This document shows positions 53,821 through 64,000 of a stretch of DNA of 64,000 nucleotides, in pieces. The notes beneath the pieces were generated by a model. It was given only the letters and a program-made list of their open reading frames with translations. It searched no databases and was not told the origin of the DNA. The stretch covers positions 1,922,001 to 1,986,000 of the forward strand of contig CM074759.1 in NCBI GenBank assembly GCA_037355855.1, given 5' to 3'. Within the stretch, counting starts at the first letter, position 1. Each line of letters opens with the position of its first letter. This stretch comes from Pseudo-nitzschia pungens (taxonomy: Eukaryota > Bacillariophyta > Bacillariophyceae > Bacillariales > Bacillariaceae). The position numbers were made by a program, and so were the translations under genes.

Positions 53821-54119
53821 GCCATCTTGCACGTTGTTTGCGTTGCTTTTTGAGGAAGTGCGATGTGCACAAAATTGAAATGAAAAATTGACCAGAAAGT
53901 CGTTGAAATTAGAGACTCCAACCAATATCATGCCAAAAAAATCTAAAAAAACATCCAACGGATCAAAAATAGGCGCCAAATTGGTGAAAAATAGCCGTTC
54001 CCTGAGGTGGCCCCCCGAGGGCACATAATGTTCCCCCCCTGCGGGGCGATGTTCCGAGGGCACGCACGCTACGAGGCACTAGTAGTAGTACTATTAGTAA
54101 TAGTGACTGGTGGTTGTAG
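53821..54119. other. Short unannotated stretch
   Basis: No gene. CCGAGGGCAC occurs twice (about 54015 and 54053), with C and G runs between (ATGTTCCCCCCCTGCGGGGCGATGTTCC contains ATGTTCC twice). Confidence 0.5.
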
Positions 54120-55430
54120 TAGTTGATCTATCCTCAGTTGTTCCATCTATATCTTAGCACCCTGTATCTCTAATAATATAGTGGGTGCTAAGAGCTGAGG
54201 TATGTAGATCTGGTACAAATCTTACTGAAAGGGCCTAGCATCATCCTGTCTAGCATCCTATTTAGTATTGCCTTTTTGGTTCTACAGTTCTGTTCTTATC
54301 TTAGCATCCTGTATATCTTCAAATATAGGGCTGCTAAGAGTTGGGGTATGTAGATCTGGTACAAATCTTACTGAAAGGGCCTAGCATCATCCTGTCTAGC
54401 ATCCTATTTAGTATTGCCTTTTTGGTTCTACAGTTCCGTTCTTATCTTAGCATCCTGTATATCTTCTAATATAGGGCTGCTAATGCTAACTGATGAACCA
54501 AACCGTACTGTGCTATGGGTGGTACTGAACAGGATGCTAAGCAGGATGCTGGGCCCTTCTAGGAGGATTTGTACTAGATCTACATACCCCAGTTCTTAGC
54601 AGATCAATATTGGGAGATCTATAGGGGGTGCTTACTGATGAACCAAACCGTACGACTGTGCTACGGGTGGTACTGAACAGGATGCTAAGCAGGATGCTGG
54701 GCCCTTCTAGTAGGATTTGTACCAGATGTACATGCCCCAGTTCTTAGCAGATCAATATTGGGAGATCTATAGGGGGTGCTAACTGACAAACGGAACTGTT
54801 CTGTTCTACGGGTAATACTGAACAGGATGCTAAGCAGGATGCTAGGCCCTGTATGTAGAACTTGTACCAGATGTACATGCCTTAGTTCTTAGCAGATCAA
54901 TATTGGGAGATTTACAGGATGCTAACTGACGATAAACCAAACCGTACTGGGCTAAGGGGGATAGTGAACATGATGTTAAGCATGATGCTGAGCTGTTCTA
55001 GTAGAATTTGTACCAGATGTAGTACATTTCAGAAGGAACAAACAACCTCCGTCGTACTTATAAGAGATTATTAATGGTGATCAATAACTCGTTCTTCTCC
55101 TACTAGTAATAATAGTAAGGTTAGTACTCATACAATTATTTCATACGGTAAAATAAATCCCTAAAAAACAAGGGATTTTAAACGTGACTGATTTATCCAA
55201 TGATATTAGGTAAAACAAATCCCTAAAAAACAAGCAAAATTAAAACACATCCAAGGATGAGCCTAGAATCAATAAATAATACAAAAGTGTAATAGTACTG
55301 GTTTTAAATGAAAAATTGGCAATAATACGAAAGTGTAGTAGTAACCTTACTGGTTTTAAATGAAAAATTGGCATTATCTAGAGGCCGTGATCGCGAATAC
55401 AACTCCACTACCCCCCCCCCCCGAGGTCCA
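54120..55430. repeat. Second copy of the inverted tandem-repeat block
   Basis: Forward repeat units at 54140-54485, then the inverted units (AGGATGCTAAGCAGGATGCTGGGCC) to about 55010, then the tail nearly identical to 31735-32230 ending TACAACTCCACTA at 55398-55410. The switch is abrupt at about 54485. Same structure as 30735-32230. Confidence 0.85.
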
Positions 55431-55461
55431 ATCTGTAGAAGTACAGGTAAGGTTACCCATA

Positions 55462-55678
55462 CAACGGTGATATTTCACGTAGTTTCGACTACTGAGTGGG
55501 GATTTGAGTTTGGTAATAAAGAGATTTCTTAAATTATAACTAAAGTATGCATTCATTGGTATTTTTCTTTTTCTTGTTTCACTTGTTCGATTCACATGTA
55601 CTTGAAGATATGCTAATTTCACTTCAACTGTGTCATTCCCGTGTGGAATGTTCTTTTCATTCACAATTGGTTTGATTC
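55462..55678 (-). repeat. 3' LTR of the copia element (ends approximate)
   Basis: Shares GTGATATTTCACGTAGTTTC, TTTTTCTTTTTCTTGTTTCAC and GTGTGGAATGTTCTTTTCATTC with 62390-62607, with small indels. Confidence 0.75.
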
Positions 55679-55820
55679 TCCCTCTCAATCGAAACTTACT
55701 GGTTGGAGACTACCAGCCCATTGATAGTTTTTGATTGTTCTCCAATTGTTTTGGGGATAAAGGCTTAGTTAGAAAGTCGTCTTTCTGTTTTGAGGTTTCA
55801 ATGAACTCTAGATGGATCTC

Positions 55821-56567
55821 TCATGCCTTAATCCAAGATCTGAACCAATGAAGTCTAAGGACATAGAACTTCGATCTTACTGTGTGCCGTCCAGGTTCAA
55901 GCTTTGCCAGAATTAGTACTTCAGGTTCAAGCTTTGCCAGAATTAGTACACCTTGGTTGTCCTTGTGTACAGTTGCCTTAAATATGATTCTCTGCTTGCT
56001 GTGGTAATGGAGACCACTGAGTACAGACTTAAATACTTCCAGCATTGGTATCGCTGCCCTCAGTGCCATTGACAGAGCCGTGTATTCAGATTCCATTGTA
56101 CTCGTTGCTATGGTTGACTGAAGCTTGGTAACCCAGAGCACTGGACATCCGGCAATCTCTATGATGTATCCAGTACAGAATTTGACTGACTCCAGATTTG
56201 TACACTCTTTGGTTCCCCATCCACAGGCGAATGCGGCATCCACATAAACATCAAAGTTAAGTTCTCCATTCATCATGGATGGTTGTAGAATTAGACCTTT
56301 GTCCAGAGTTCCTTTTAGGTATCGTCCAATCTGGATGAGAGCCAACTCATGGGAGCGCTTTGGGGCATGCACGTATCTTGCCACCTATGAGGTTGCCATT
56401 GCGATGTCACACCGAGAGTGACCGGCCAAATAGTTCAGTTGGCCCACTATAGATGCATAGCTAAACTCTCTGTGAGGAGCTTCTCCGTTCTCATCGATTG
56501 GAAGGTAGTTGGTACAGGGAGTGCCAAGTGGTGTTACGGACTTGTCGTTTAAGTGTAGTCCGTCCAC
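55821..56567 (-). pseudogene. Copia RNase H and preceding region
   Basis: Two frame pieces (56567-56385 and 56384-55821) join across a stop at 56385-56387: SYASIVGQLNYLAGHSRCDIA then ARYVHAPKRSHELALIQIGRYL, the usual copia sequence before RNase H. RNase H motifs follow: VYVDAAFACGWG, STMESEYTALS and VHKDNQGVL. A 30-bp tandem duplication (55892-55921 and the next unit) repeats VLILAKLEP in the protein near its end. Confidence 0.85.
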
Positions 56568-56615
56568 GATAGTCTCAGCTAGTCCTTTCTGGGTGAGATG
56601 TATAGTTCCATCATC

Positions 56616-57485
56616 TCAACGATCAATGAGCACTCCTGGGAATCCAGCAACATCTTCTTCTTTGCCAAAAGGAACTTCTGCTTCCTTAATCTTCTGAGTT
56701 AGTCGGTCCATTGCGGCTGCATCCTTATAGAATAGTAATGCATCATCCACGTAGATGAGACAGATCACATCTTCCGATATAAACAGGCATGGGTCAGCAT
56801 CCGACTGCTTGAATCCGAATTTGCTCGTGAGTTGATCCCATGTGTGCAGGAAGAAGTTTCTGGGACTCTGCGCTAGGCCATATAAGCTCTTGTTCAGTCG
56901 CCAGACCATTCCTGGTATTGCAAATCCTACTGGCATTTCGACATAGACGAGGCAATCAATCTTGGCATGGACAAACCCAGCTGTGTAATTGATTTGCTTT
57001 GTCTCAAGGTTCATCAGTATGCTCATTACTAGTAGTAGTAACCGGACTGTGATCCACATGACTACCGGCGCAAAGGTTTCAAAGTAATCTACTCCCTTTT
57101 CTTGTTCAAAGCCTCTAGCACAGTAACATGCTTTGAGCTTCTTGACTGAGCCATCCGGATATCTCTTTCGGTGCAATGCCCACACACCAGAGATGACTTT
57201 CTGATCGGTTGGTCTCTCTACAATATCAAAGACGTTCAGGTCAATCAATGTCTGTATTTCCATTTCCATGGCCTTAACAAAGCCAGCGGCTTCAGGACTA
57301 GCCATAGCTTCCGGTAATGTTGGATTGTCTTCTTTGTTAGCCATTGTTGCAAATGCTGCCGGATTCAGGTAGTTTAGAAGACCATTGCGATTGGAGTTTA
57401 GTTGATGTTCTGTAATGAAGCTGTTTAGTGTGGTTAGGCTAGATCCACACAGTGTTTGGAGGGAATTCCAGTGTAGCGAGGCCAA
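56616..57485 (-). pseudogene. Copia reverse transcriptase
   Basis: 289-codon open piece with the RVT_2 pattern: EAMASPEAAGFVKAMEMEIQ, VISGVWALHRKR-PDGSVKKLKACY, RGFEQEKGVDYFETFAPVV, YVEMPVGF, LNKSLYGLAQSPRNF and the YVDD box in CLIYVDDALLF. The catalytic Asp pair is intact, but the surrounding pol frame is broken on both sides (in-frame stop at 56613-56618 region and upstream shift). Confidence 0.9.
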
Positions 57486-57598
57486 GTATTGTTGATTGAG
57501 CTTGTTGTAGCAGGGAATGCAAGATGGCCGGTCTGTCCCGCGAAAGTTGATTTGCCTGGATCCTGACGGGTGTGGTCACTGCATTAACATGAGACTGA

Positions 57599-58168
57599 CT
57601 AGGTTGTGTTGTTGGTCGCGGGAGGTAAATACGTTGAGCGGTTGAACGGGTCGACGTGTTCCCGAAGTGGCGCTGGCGTGGACACGTCCATTAGATGGCT
57701 AGGTGTTGGACTTAAAGGAAGAGTACCCTTGTCGTTGCTGGAGACAGGAATGGAAGAGCCAATGGAAGTGCCAGTGGACAGAGCTCCCTCTAGGGAGGGG
57801 GTAGGTGCGCCCTCTGGCGGCGAAGGGGCTCCCTCTGGAGAGGAGCGGACTCCCTCTGGAGAAGAAGGGACAGCGTCCGGAGCTCCCTCTGGAGAGGAGA
57901 GGACCACATCAGGCTTGGAAAGAACAGCAGGTGTAATCTCCCTCTTGCTGGCGGAGACATCTGAGACTTCTGGGGAGGAAGAAGGCGAAGCGGGCGTAAA
58001 CGGCACTGCGTCGGGGGCGGTAAGGCAATCAGGATGACGATTGGTGTTTGAAAGCGTCAGGGAGGTCCAGACATCGTCAGAGAAGTTACCGTTAGAGTAT
58101 ACTGTAGAGTAGGTGTCTTCAAAGACGATGTGGTATTGGGGAGAGAGTCCTCCGGTGTCAGGGTTCAA
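57599..58168 (-). pseudogene. Copia integrase-RT linker, Pro/Ser-rich
   Basis: Begins TGGLSPQYHIVFEDTYSTV, a conserved block downstream of copia integrases, then a Ser-Pro-Glu-Gly repeat region (SSPEGAP units) to the stop at 57599. Variable linkers of this kind are normal in copia pol. Confidence 0.8.
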
Positions 58169-58210
58169 GACAAGGTGAACTGTGGTGGAGTGAAGGCGAC
58201 TAACTCCAAG

Positions 58211-59179
58211 CTAGATATTCATCCGACTTTGGCGTTCCCATTTTGGAATCTTCTTCCCATCCTGAAGGCGAGGGTCGAGCACATAGACAGGACACCCAAA
58301 GACATGGAGGCACTGGAGATGCGCATGATTGTGATAGGCGGTGCCTGAAAATAATTCAAAAGGTGAGAGCCAGAGATCAGGGCAGGGAGTGTGATTCCAC
58401 AGATACACTGCTTGATTGACCGCGAAAGGCCAAAGATGATCCTGCGCCTGCTGTGGCCAGTGGATTGCAAAGTGGAGTAACATGGCTCGGGCCATATAAA
58501 AGATGGTTTGAATACTACGCTCAGCTCGGTTCTGGTGATGCGCTCCTACACCAGACAGGATACGGCGCTGGTGCTTGACGGCGCAGTCAGCAACCCATTT
58601 GGAAGAGCGAAAGGGGTTGTTGTTGGCGGCGTATTCTTTAACGTGAACACCATGGTCCTGGCAGAAGCTCTCAAAGGCGTGTTTGGACTTGACGGTCTCA
58701 GCTGCAGTTGTGGTGCACTGGTGAGTATGATGGACAAGGCATGTGGCATGATCGACAAAGAGGGCACCCGACGTGTACTGTAGGTCCTCCTTTTCCTTCC
58801 CATAGGTATCTGAAAGCCGGCCACAAATAGAACTTTGATAGAGGTCAACAGAGACGCTTTGGCCTGGCTGAACAATGTCAAGTGAGGATTTCCCTTCATT
58901 TTCCACAACAGACTGAGTGTGTTTGGAAGGAGGCGTGATTCGTTTTTGCTTGGCGTACTGACAGGCCTCACACAATGGTGTGGGACAGTGGGAGCTTTTG
59001 GCCTTCGAAGGATTAATAAGGCGCTCTTTATTGATCTGAGCTTTGGCAAGAAGGGATTGAACGTGCCCGAAGTTGATGTGGCCAAGCCGCGCATGCCATA
59101 GTAGTAGTTCTCGTTGCTTGTTGGTTAGATTCCAATTACTTTTCTGGAGTATCGGGTTTCCTTGGACAACCGTTGGCAT
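58211..59179 (-). pseudogene. Copia integrase with altered second catalytic Asp
   Basis: The zinc module ELLLWHARLGHINFGHVQSLL...CEACQYAK is present. The first Asp is in VSVDLYQS; the expected D(N)-N-P-F region reads AANNNPFRSSKW, so the second catalytic Asp appears to be Asn; the Glu is in HHQNRAERSIQT. This predicts an inactive enzyme. The frame stops at 58211 before the linker. Confidence 0.85.
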
Positions 59180-59448
59180 TGCTGAACTGCCTAAGTACTG
59201 AAACGTGGCTGCTTGATCAATCGCTGCGGCGGCGCTTGAGCATAGATACCGGGCGTAGTTAACAAAGCGATCGCTAATTGGCGAGTGCCTGTGTGGTCGT
59301 TGTCAAGTACATTTGGTATCTATTGGATGGAGTGCTCAATGAGTTAGCATTACTGGGAGGTTGCTACCACCCTCCATGGGAAAGCGGAGCACCTGTTCCG
59401 TCACAGAGTTGGAGTGCGGCACCTCCTGGGTTAATTGTGAGAGAACAA

Positions 59449-60150
59449 TTACTCAATGTAGCCCTGTGGGGAGAACAGCCTAACTGTTGCCTCCGTTATG
59501 TAGTACCCTTTGGTTTCAATGTTTGCTCTAACGCCATGCATGTCTTCTATGTCCCAATGGATTAAGCCTTCGCCGCTAACACTCACCATTTCTCCGGTCG
59601 GCCCCTTGATGCTGGGTGAGTCTGGTGTGTCCGGCTTTTCAAGAAAGTCCCATTCCAAGGGGGTGATTGAGCTAGACGTGCCGGTATTGATAGTAACGAT
59701 TGGTGGTTCGTTCTGTTTGGTTGACGTGTAAATGACTGGGTGCTGTAACGACAGTTGAACGTTTGGGGCATAGGTACGTAAGTTTTCCCTCAGGGCCTTG
59801 GCTTGAAGAAGAATAGTTCGATATTCTCTGCTGTGCCTGTCGAGGAGGGTAAACTCTTTCAGGAATGTGAATGTAGTGGTATCCATGACTCTGCGATAGT
59901 GTCCTAACACGTCTATTGTGTCCACATAGGACGCAATGTGTCGGGATGACAGTGGGTGTGGCGATCTGTCCACGACTTGCTCTGAGTGGTTGTTGGCCTG
60001 TGGCGTTGGTGTTGCGGCGGTTGTAGTTGCGGGATCGTCAAGAGGTAGGTTGTAGTAGCGTCGATGTCGTGCCGAGCCAGGTGCGATGCTGCATGTTGGC
60101 GAGAGTAGGTAGGTAGTTGAGACCTTGCTTTTGATGGTGGATGATTCCAT
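59449..60150 (-). pseudogene. Copia protease region with Asp-to-Asn active site
   Basis: 234-codon piece containing IVTINTGTSSSITPLEWDF. Copia proteases have D(T/S)G at this site; here it is NTG (AAT instead of GAT or GAC). The gag-side and integrase-side frames are disrupted. The element cannot process its polyprotein by itself if this is the true site. Confidence 0.75.
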
Positions 60151-60700
60151 GATTCGTCTGGTTGTATGCGTGTAGTACTCGGATTTGATGGTTGAGACAT
60201 TGTCGGTGATTGTAGGTTTTGATTCGATGAGGTCTTATGATTGTTTTAAGATTGTGAGGTAGGGTATGATATCCGGTCTGGGAGAGCAGCATGGGGAGCC
60301 CCAGGATTAATATGATTGGATAGAGCCATTCGGCTGATGTGTTCTGTTCAAGTGGGGGGTCTACTAGGTAGTCAAAGACTAGCCTTGTGGTTCCACGAAC
60401 GCTTTGGCGTATGGCTGGGGCAAGCACGCATGTATTGAATGCGCTAAGGAGATGCCATAGGGTGATCCATTGCATCCACCAGATGCCATACCATGCTTGT
60501 CACAAGCTTTCCATCTTTTCATTACAGTGTTGGAGGATGGCCATGAGTTGGAGTCGTTGGACTGCTGGGTCAGCCTTCTCGTCATAGTACATGGCAGTGG
60601 GTCCAGTTATTGCAGTGCTGGCATTTGAGCCAGTTCCAAGAATTTGCATTGGAATCTTGAGCTGCGCCATGTTGACAGTTGAGCTTGGCACGTTGATGGT

Positions 60701-62333
60701 TCATCTGCCGTTTGGGAGTCCACTCTCTGGAGTCTGGTCTGGGATCCATCTGCCTTTGAGTCCAGTGTCTGGGTCGTAGGTGTAAGGTTTCCCGTCAACT
60801 ATGCGCTTTCCGTTTTCTCCCTGTTCCGGTGGTCTCCATTTGTAGGGAATTCTGCGTTGCTTGCTCCCGTTTGGGTGCTTGGCCCTGTTGCGTTTGATTC
60901 TTTTGGGATCTTTTGGTTCTGGACAATCTTTCACTAGGTGGCCTTCCTTACCACAGTTGAAGCAAACTCCACTGCGCCACATCATTGTTGTTGTTGGGGG
61001 GGCGGCTTCCAACCGGCTGGCAGAAGTCTGTTGGTTGGTTAAGAAAATCAGTCGCAGTTGATTGGTTGGTGTTTGCGAACAAACGTGGCTTTGCTTGGTG
61101 CCTGCTGCAGCACCTCATCCCACTTTCCATCTTTTGTGAGGTCCTTGTAGGCGGCATTAGCGTACTCGAGTATGTATTTTGCTGAGTCCATATCATTGAT
61201 TAGGACTTGAGCTCCTGCTGCGTCGCATGGCCTCTGGATATTGAGGGTTCAACCGAGTGTGGATTCGCGGCTGCTTTTTGTTGGTCTTCCAGGGCTTCGA
61301 ACTGTTTGTTGAAGGCGTCCACACTGGTGGTGGTGAACACGCGAAGTAGGTTGCTCACAGAGTCATCTGGGAGATCACTTCTGTGTTTGAGTTCCTTCAT
61401 GCTGTTGAAAATTGCTTTGAAAATGTTCACCACCTTTCCAATGTCCTCTCCTTGGCAGTCACTCTTGATCTTGTAGGTCTCAAGGATGTGGGATAGGGCT
61501 TTAAGAGTGACCTCACCAGTGGTACTTACTTCATCTAGGAGGAGTTTGAGGAACAAGGGCCCTCCCTGCTTGGCGGGAGTGTACTCCATCCATTTGGAGT
61601 GAATGGTGCTGTAGAGTTCCTTTTCGACGTTCTTTTCATAGTATGCGAATGACCAGGTTAGATTCTCTTGCATTAGGTGTTCGCTTGGGATAAATTCAGG
61701 AGTAATATCGTGAGGAGCGAGACACTTGTTCTGGTGTTACTTGGAGGTAGTTCTGAAAGAGGTCGTACTTGATGGGGTTCCCTGTTGTTGTCGGTCTTAA
61801 GTCTACCGTAGTGTGGATTTCCATCGGTCTCGTTGAAGACGTTGTCTTGTGGAATGATGATGCTAAAGACATCGATCAAGTCGTATTTGGCAAGGTTTCG
61901 GCGGTTCTAGTCAAGTAACTTGCTAATTGAGTGTGTGTTAGTGAGCTTCTCCGGGTCATTCTTCGAAATGGTGATTGAGTGAAATTGCTGCTGCTGTTTG
62001 GATTCGATGCGCTTAAGTAGGTCCATTATTATCGCTTTCACTAAGGCCTTTTTGATAAGCCTTGGTGTAGAACGCTGAGGTTGTGAGTTTCTTAGTGGCT
62101 TTAGGGGCTATCTTGATTTCGATGCCGTTGAGCACATACTTGGGGGGATCTTCGGGACTTCCCTGTTCGGTTCCGGTACTTGATGCTGAGTCAGTAGTCA
62201 TCTTCAGGACGGTTCCTAATTTCTGTTCGAATATTACCTCTTCTTCGTATTGGTAGGCAAAAGGGTTAAGGTCAGATGTTCGTGTTTCGGTCTGCGATGA
62301 TGGACTGGGTGTTAGTTCCTCTTCGATATCCAT
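60701..62333 (-). pseudogene. Copia gag with CCHC zinc knuckle
   Basis: The ATG at 62333 begins an acidic N-terminus (MDIEEELTPSPSSQTET). The frame shifts near 62020 (to MDLLKRIESKQQQQFHS), meets a TAG, and shifts again near 61680 into MQENLTWSFAYYEKNVEKEL (UBN2-like gag segment with DAFNKQFEALEDQQ). A CCHC knuckle CFNCGKEGHLVKDC lies in the piece ending at 60701. At least three lesions. Confidence 0.85.
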
Positions 62334-62389
62334 TCGCTTTTGTTGATCAGTTTGTTAAGGGTGTGAAGGAGTTAGCTTGGGCTCATAAC

Positions 62390-62607
62390 CAACGGTGATA
62401 TTTCACGTAGTTTCGACTACTGAGTGGGGATTTGAGTTTGGGTATAAAGAGATTTCTTAAATAATTATCATTCATCGGTATTTTTCTTTTTCTTGTTTCA
62501 CTTGTTCGATTCACATGTACGTACTTGAAGATAATATTATGCTAATTTCACTTCAACTGTGTCATTCCCGTGTGGAATGTTCTTTTCATTCACGATTTGT
62601 TTGATTC
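62390..62607 (-). repeat. 5' LTR of the copia element (ends approximate)
   Basis: See the 3' LTR; the two differ by several small indels (e.g. GGTATAAAG versus GGTAATAAAG and an inserted GTAC near 62520), so the insertion is old. Confidence 0.75.
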
Positions 62608-62838
62608 GTACCAGTAAATAATATTGGTGTCATTTTTTGGGGTAAACAACAATCCCAGTTTACTTCTTATCGTGCTTCTTTCCTTCTACGGTACGGCGTA
62701 GACAACAGAATAACGAAGTGTTATTATTACTGTACTTCGTATTTCGTTGAGACGATTCATTTGATTGTTTGTGTTCGGTGACCATAGCTGGTACGATGTT
62801 TTCATTATGAACATCCTTAAGCTTCGCTTTACAGTGGC

Positions 62839-63810
62839 ATGCTTTTTCCTGTTGGAATATTCGTTCGTTCACTTGGGTGTCGCGCAGAGGCGCGACACCC
62901 TCGTGTAGCATCACCGGTGGGTTATCCGACTGTTGAGGATCCTTCGAGTTCGGAAGCAACCGGTGATGCGTCGGTTTGCACAGTCAACAACACTCTTCCT
63001 TCCATGAAATCTGGAGGTTTCGTCTTTTTCCTTCACATCCCCAAAACTGGAGGAACGACTATACGCAGAAACGTCGAAACGATCGAGAGAGTGAACTATG
63101 TATTCGCCAAGAATTACAGCACGTATTGGGACTCTGCCCCACTCGTCGAGAAACTCGTGAACGGCGAGGTCGAGAACAAAACTATTTTGGTGTACGAAGT
63201 TCATGCTACATCGTCACCGTCGTTCTACAGGTTGCGCAACCGGTTGAAGCGGTGGCGAGAAACGGCGGCCCACAATCGAGTTCCGGTGTTTTTCTTCACG
63301 TTGGTTCGAGAGCCCGTGTCGTATTCCTTTTCACACTTCAACTTTTTTCACCTTCAGAAAAGGAATCGTTCCTTCGAACGATGCAATGCCACGGAAGATG
63401 AGTTCCTTCGGAAATCACTCCAGAATCCCCAGTGCCAATTCCTCTTCAAAGGCGAACCGTCGATGAGGGGCCAGACACGAAATGGAAAGGGTATCGATTC
63501 GCAGAAATACGTTGTCCAGCCGGACGAGTGCGAATCAGTTCGAGATCACATGTTTGATCTTCTCGATTGGGTTGGAACTACTGAAAGACTGTCAACAGAA
63601 ACCCTGCCATTGCTCTCGAAACTTTTCGAAGTTCCTACCGTCGATTGGGTGAATCATCGGGTCTCAAGAGAAGAAAAAGATTACGTGCCATTCGGAACGG
63701 AAAATGTGACTTCGTCCGCAATACAAAAAATTACTGAAATGTCAATTTTGGATACGAAGCTTTACAATGACGTACAGAGCCGATATAAATACTTAGAGAT
63801 CGTTTCATAA
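62839..63810 (+). CDS. Sulfotransferase (Sulfotransfer_2 / carbohydrate type)
   Basis: 323 aa from ATG 62839. The PAPS-binding motifs are clear: 5'-phosphosulfate loop LHIPKTGGTT (65-74) and 3'-phosphate motif TLVREPVSYSFSHF (155-168), spaced as in heparan-sulfate 2-O/uronyl-type Golgi sulfotransferases. The expected product sulfates cell-wall or secreted polysaccharide. The N-terminus is uncertain: ATG 62807, 32 bp upstream in another frame, encodes an ideal signal anchor (MNILKLRFTVACFFLLEYSF) but stops after 33 codons. A 26-bp perfect hairpin (62875-62900) lies between, and 26 nt is exactly the length whose absence would join the two frames. The catalytic part from Met 63004 is secure. Confidence 0.85.
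   Translation: MLFPVGIFVRSLGCRAEARHPRVASPVGYPTVEDPSSSEATGDASVCTVNNTLPSMKSGGFVFFLHIPKTGGTTIRRNVETIERVNYVFAKNYSTYWDSAPLVEKLVNGEVENKTILVYEVHATSSPSFYRLRNRLKRWRETAAHNRVPVFFFTLVREPVSYSFSHFNFFHLQKRNRSFERCNATEDEFLRKSLQNPQCQFLFKGEPSMRGQTRNGKGIDSQKYVVQPDECESVRDHMFDLLDWVGTTERLSTETLPLLSKLFEVPTVDWVNHRVSREEKDYVPFGTENVTSSAIQKITEMSILDTKLYNDVQSRYKYLEIVS
62875..62900. repeat. 26-bp perfect hairpin near the sulfotransferase N-terminus
   Basis: GGGTGTCGCGC (62875-62885), loop AGAG, GCGCGACACCC (62890-62900). It lies at the frame conflict described for the sulfotransferase. On the minus strand its loop reads GCGCCTCTGCGC, slightly reminiscent of the GCGCCTC cores of hairpins B and C. Confidence 0.92.
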
Positions 63811-63876
63811 TTTGCAATCTTTTTACCTTTCTTAGCAACTACTGTATTTCTTAAGCATTACAACCTCTGAAGGTCA

Positions 63877-64000
63877 TCACATAACTGCGTACTTCCCCCG
63901 TGGCTTATCTGCGGATTTTAGCGCAGAAGGAACATCCTTGGAATCCTCTGGAGTAATTTTTGCAGAGCCCATAGAGCTATTCAAAGTATTGCTGCTTTCC
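63877..64000 (-). CDS. 3' end of a gene running off the window
   Basis: On the minus strand one frame is open from the window edge for 40 codons (…SAKITPEDSKDVPSALKSADK… KYAVM) to TGA at 63877-63879. No domain is recognisable in so short a piece. It converges on the sulfotransferase with 66 bp between stop codons, a plausible gene arrangement. It could be chance. Confidence 0.4.
   Translation of the reverse strand, partial: ESSNTLNSSMGSAKITPEDSKDVPSALKSADKPRGKYAVM

Larger units (their letters stand above)
55462..62607 (-). mobile_element. Degenerate Ty1/copia retrotransposon
   Basis: Similar terminal repeats at 55462-55678 and 62390-62607 bracket gag, protease, integrase, RT and RNase H in the copia order on the minus strand. 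The frames are broken many times. Exact LTR ends and target duplication are uncertain: the shared blocks start CAACGGTGATATTTCACG and end TTTGATTC, which do not show the usual TG...CA. Confidence 0.85.

Noticed and set aside
1..64000. UGA reassigned as a sense codon
   Set aside because: TGA terminates several intact host frames (GTPase, DUF1415-like, PSMG4-like) at the expected length; the TGA excess is confined to decayed mobile elements and the gypsy gag/pol junction.

Overview
The window looks like nuclear DNA of a diatom (stramenopile alga) or a close relative. The evidence is: short GT-AG introns of about 120-220 nt with GTGAGT-type donors; an SHAQKYF-type single-MYB protein; a secreted protein made of Ala-Pro-Ser-Thr repeats with an Asp run and a Lys/Gly tail; a eukaryotic gene set (NOG1, PSMG4-like, OB-fold, DUF1415-like, Ras-like GTPase); and Ty3/gypsy, Ty1/copia, RNase-H-bearing non-LTR and piggyBac-like elements. 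The species is not identified. No CRISPR array, operon, rRNA or convincing tRNA was seen.

Layout. 1-4.3 kb: a decayed piggyBac-like transposase (+), split by a solo LTR with a 5-bp target duplication, facing a broken Cys-rich ORF of unknown function (-). 4.3-7.8 kb: gene-poor DNA with low-complexity CAG/ACG repeats and three near-perfect hairpins whose arms differ but whose loops share one motif. 7.8-23.4 kb: the host gene cluster: OB-fold protein (+, one intron, one apparent frameshift), Ras-like GTPase with two very large insertions (-), PSMG4-like proteasome assembly chaperone (+), NOG1 ribosome-biogenesis GTPase (+), DUF1415-like protein with a signal peptide (-), SHAQKYF MYB protein (+). 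24.0-27.6 kb: an apparently complete piggyBac-like transposon (16-bp inverted ends, intact 885-aa transposase with a SAP domain).

27.6-37.5 kb: a repeat-rich tract. It holds a gypsy integrase remnant, a 283-bp foldback/MITE-like element, tandem 130-145-bp repeats that switch orientation, 40-bp minisatellites, and one secreted repeat-protein gene at 34.3-35.5 kb. 37.7-40.65 kb: a 5'-truncated non-LTR retrotransposon ending in RNase H. 42.5-53.8 kb: an old Ty3/gypsy element into which a second, nearly pristine relative inserted in the opposite orientation (identical 301-bp LTRs, TSD CTGCC). Both keep gag and pol in one frame separated by a single UGA. 54.1-55.4 kb: a second copy of the inverted tandem-repeat block of 30.7-32.2 kb. 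55.5-62.6 kb: a degenerate Ty1/copia element (-). 62.8-64.0 kb: a sulfotransferase gene (+) converging on the 3' end of another gene (-) that runs off the window.

The host genes do not form a pathway, although two serve assembly of large complexes (60S ribosome, proteasome). The most interesting features are the mobile-element biology (nested insertion, UGA-separated gag-pol, palindromic primer-site region) and the hairpins with a shared loop. I did not find a clear new defence or metabolic system.
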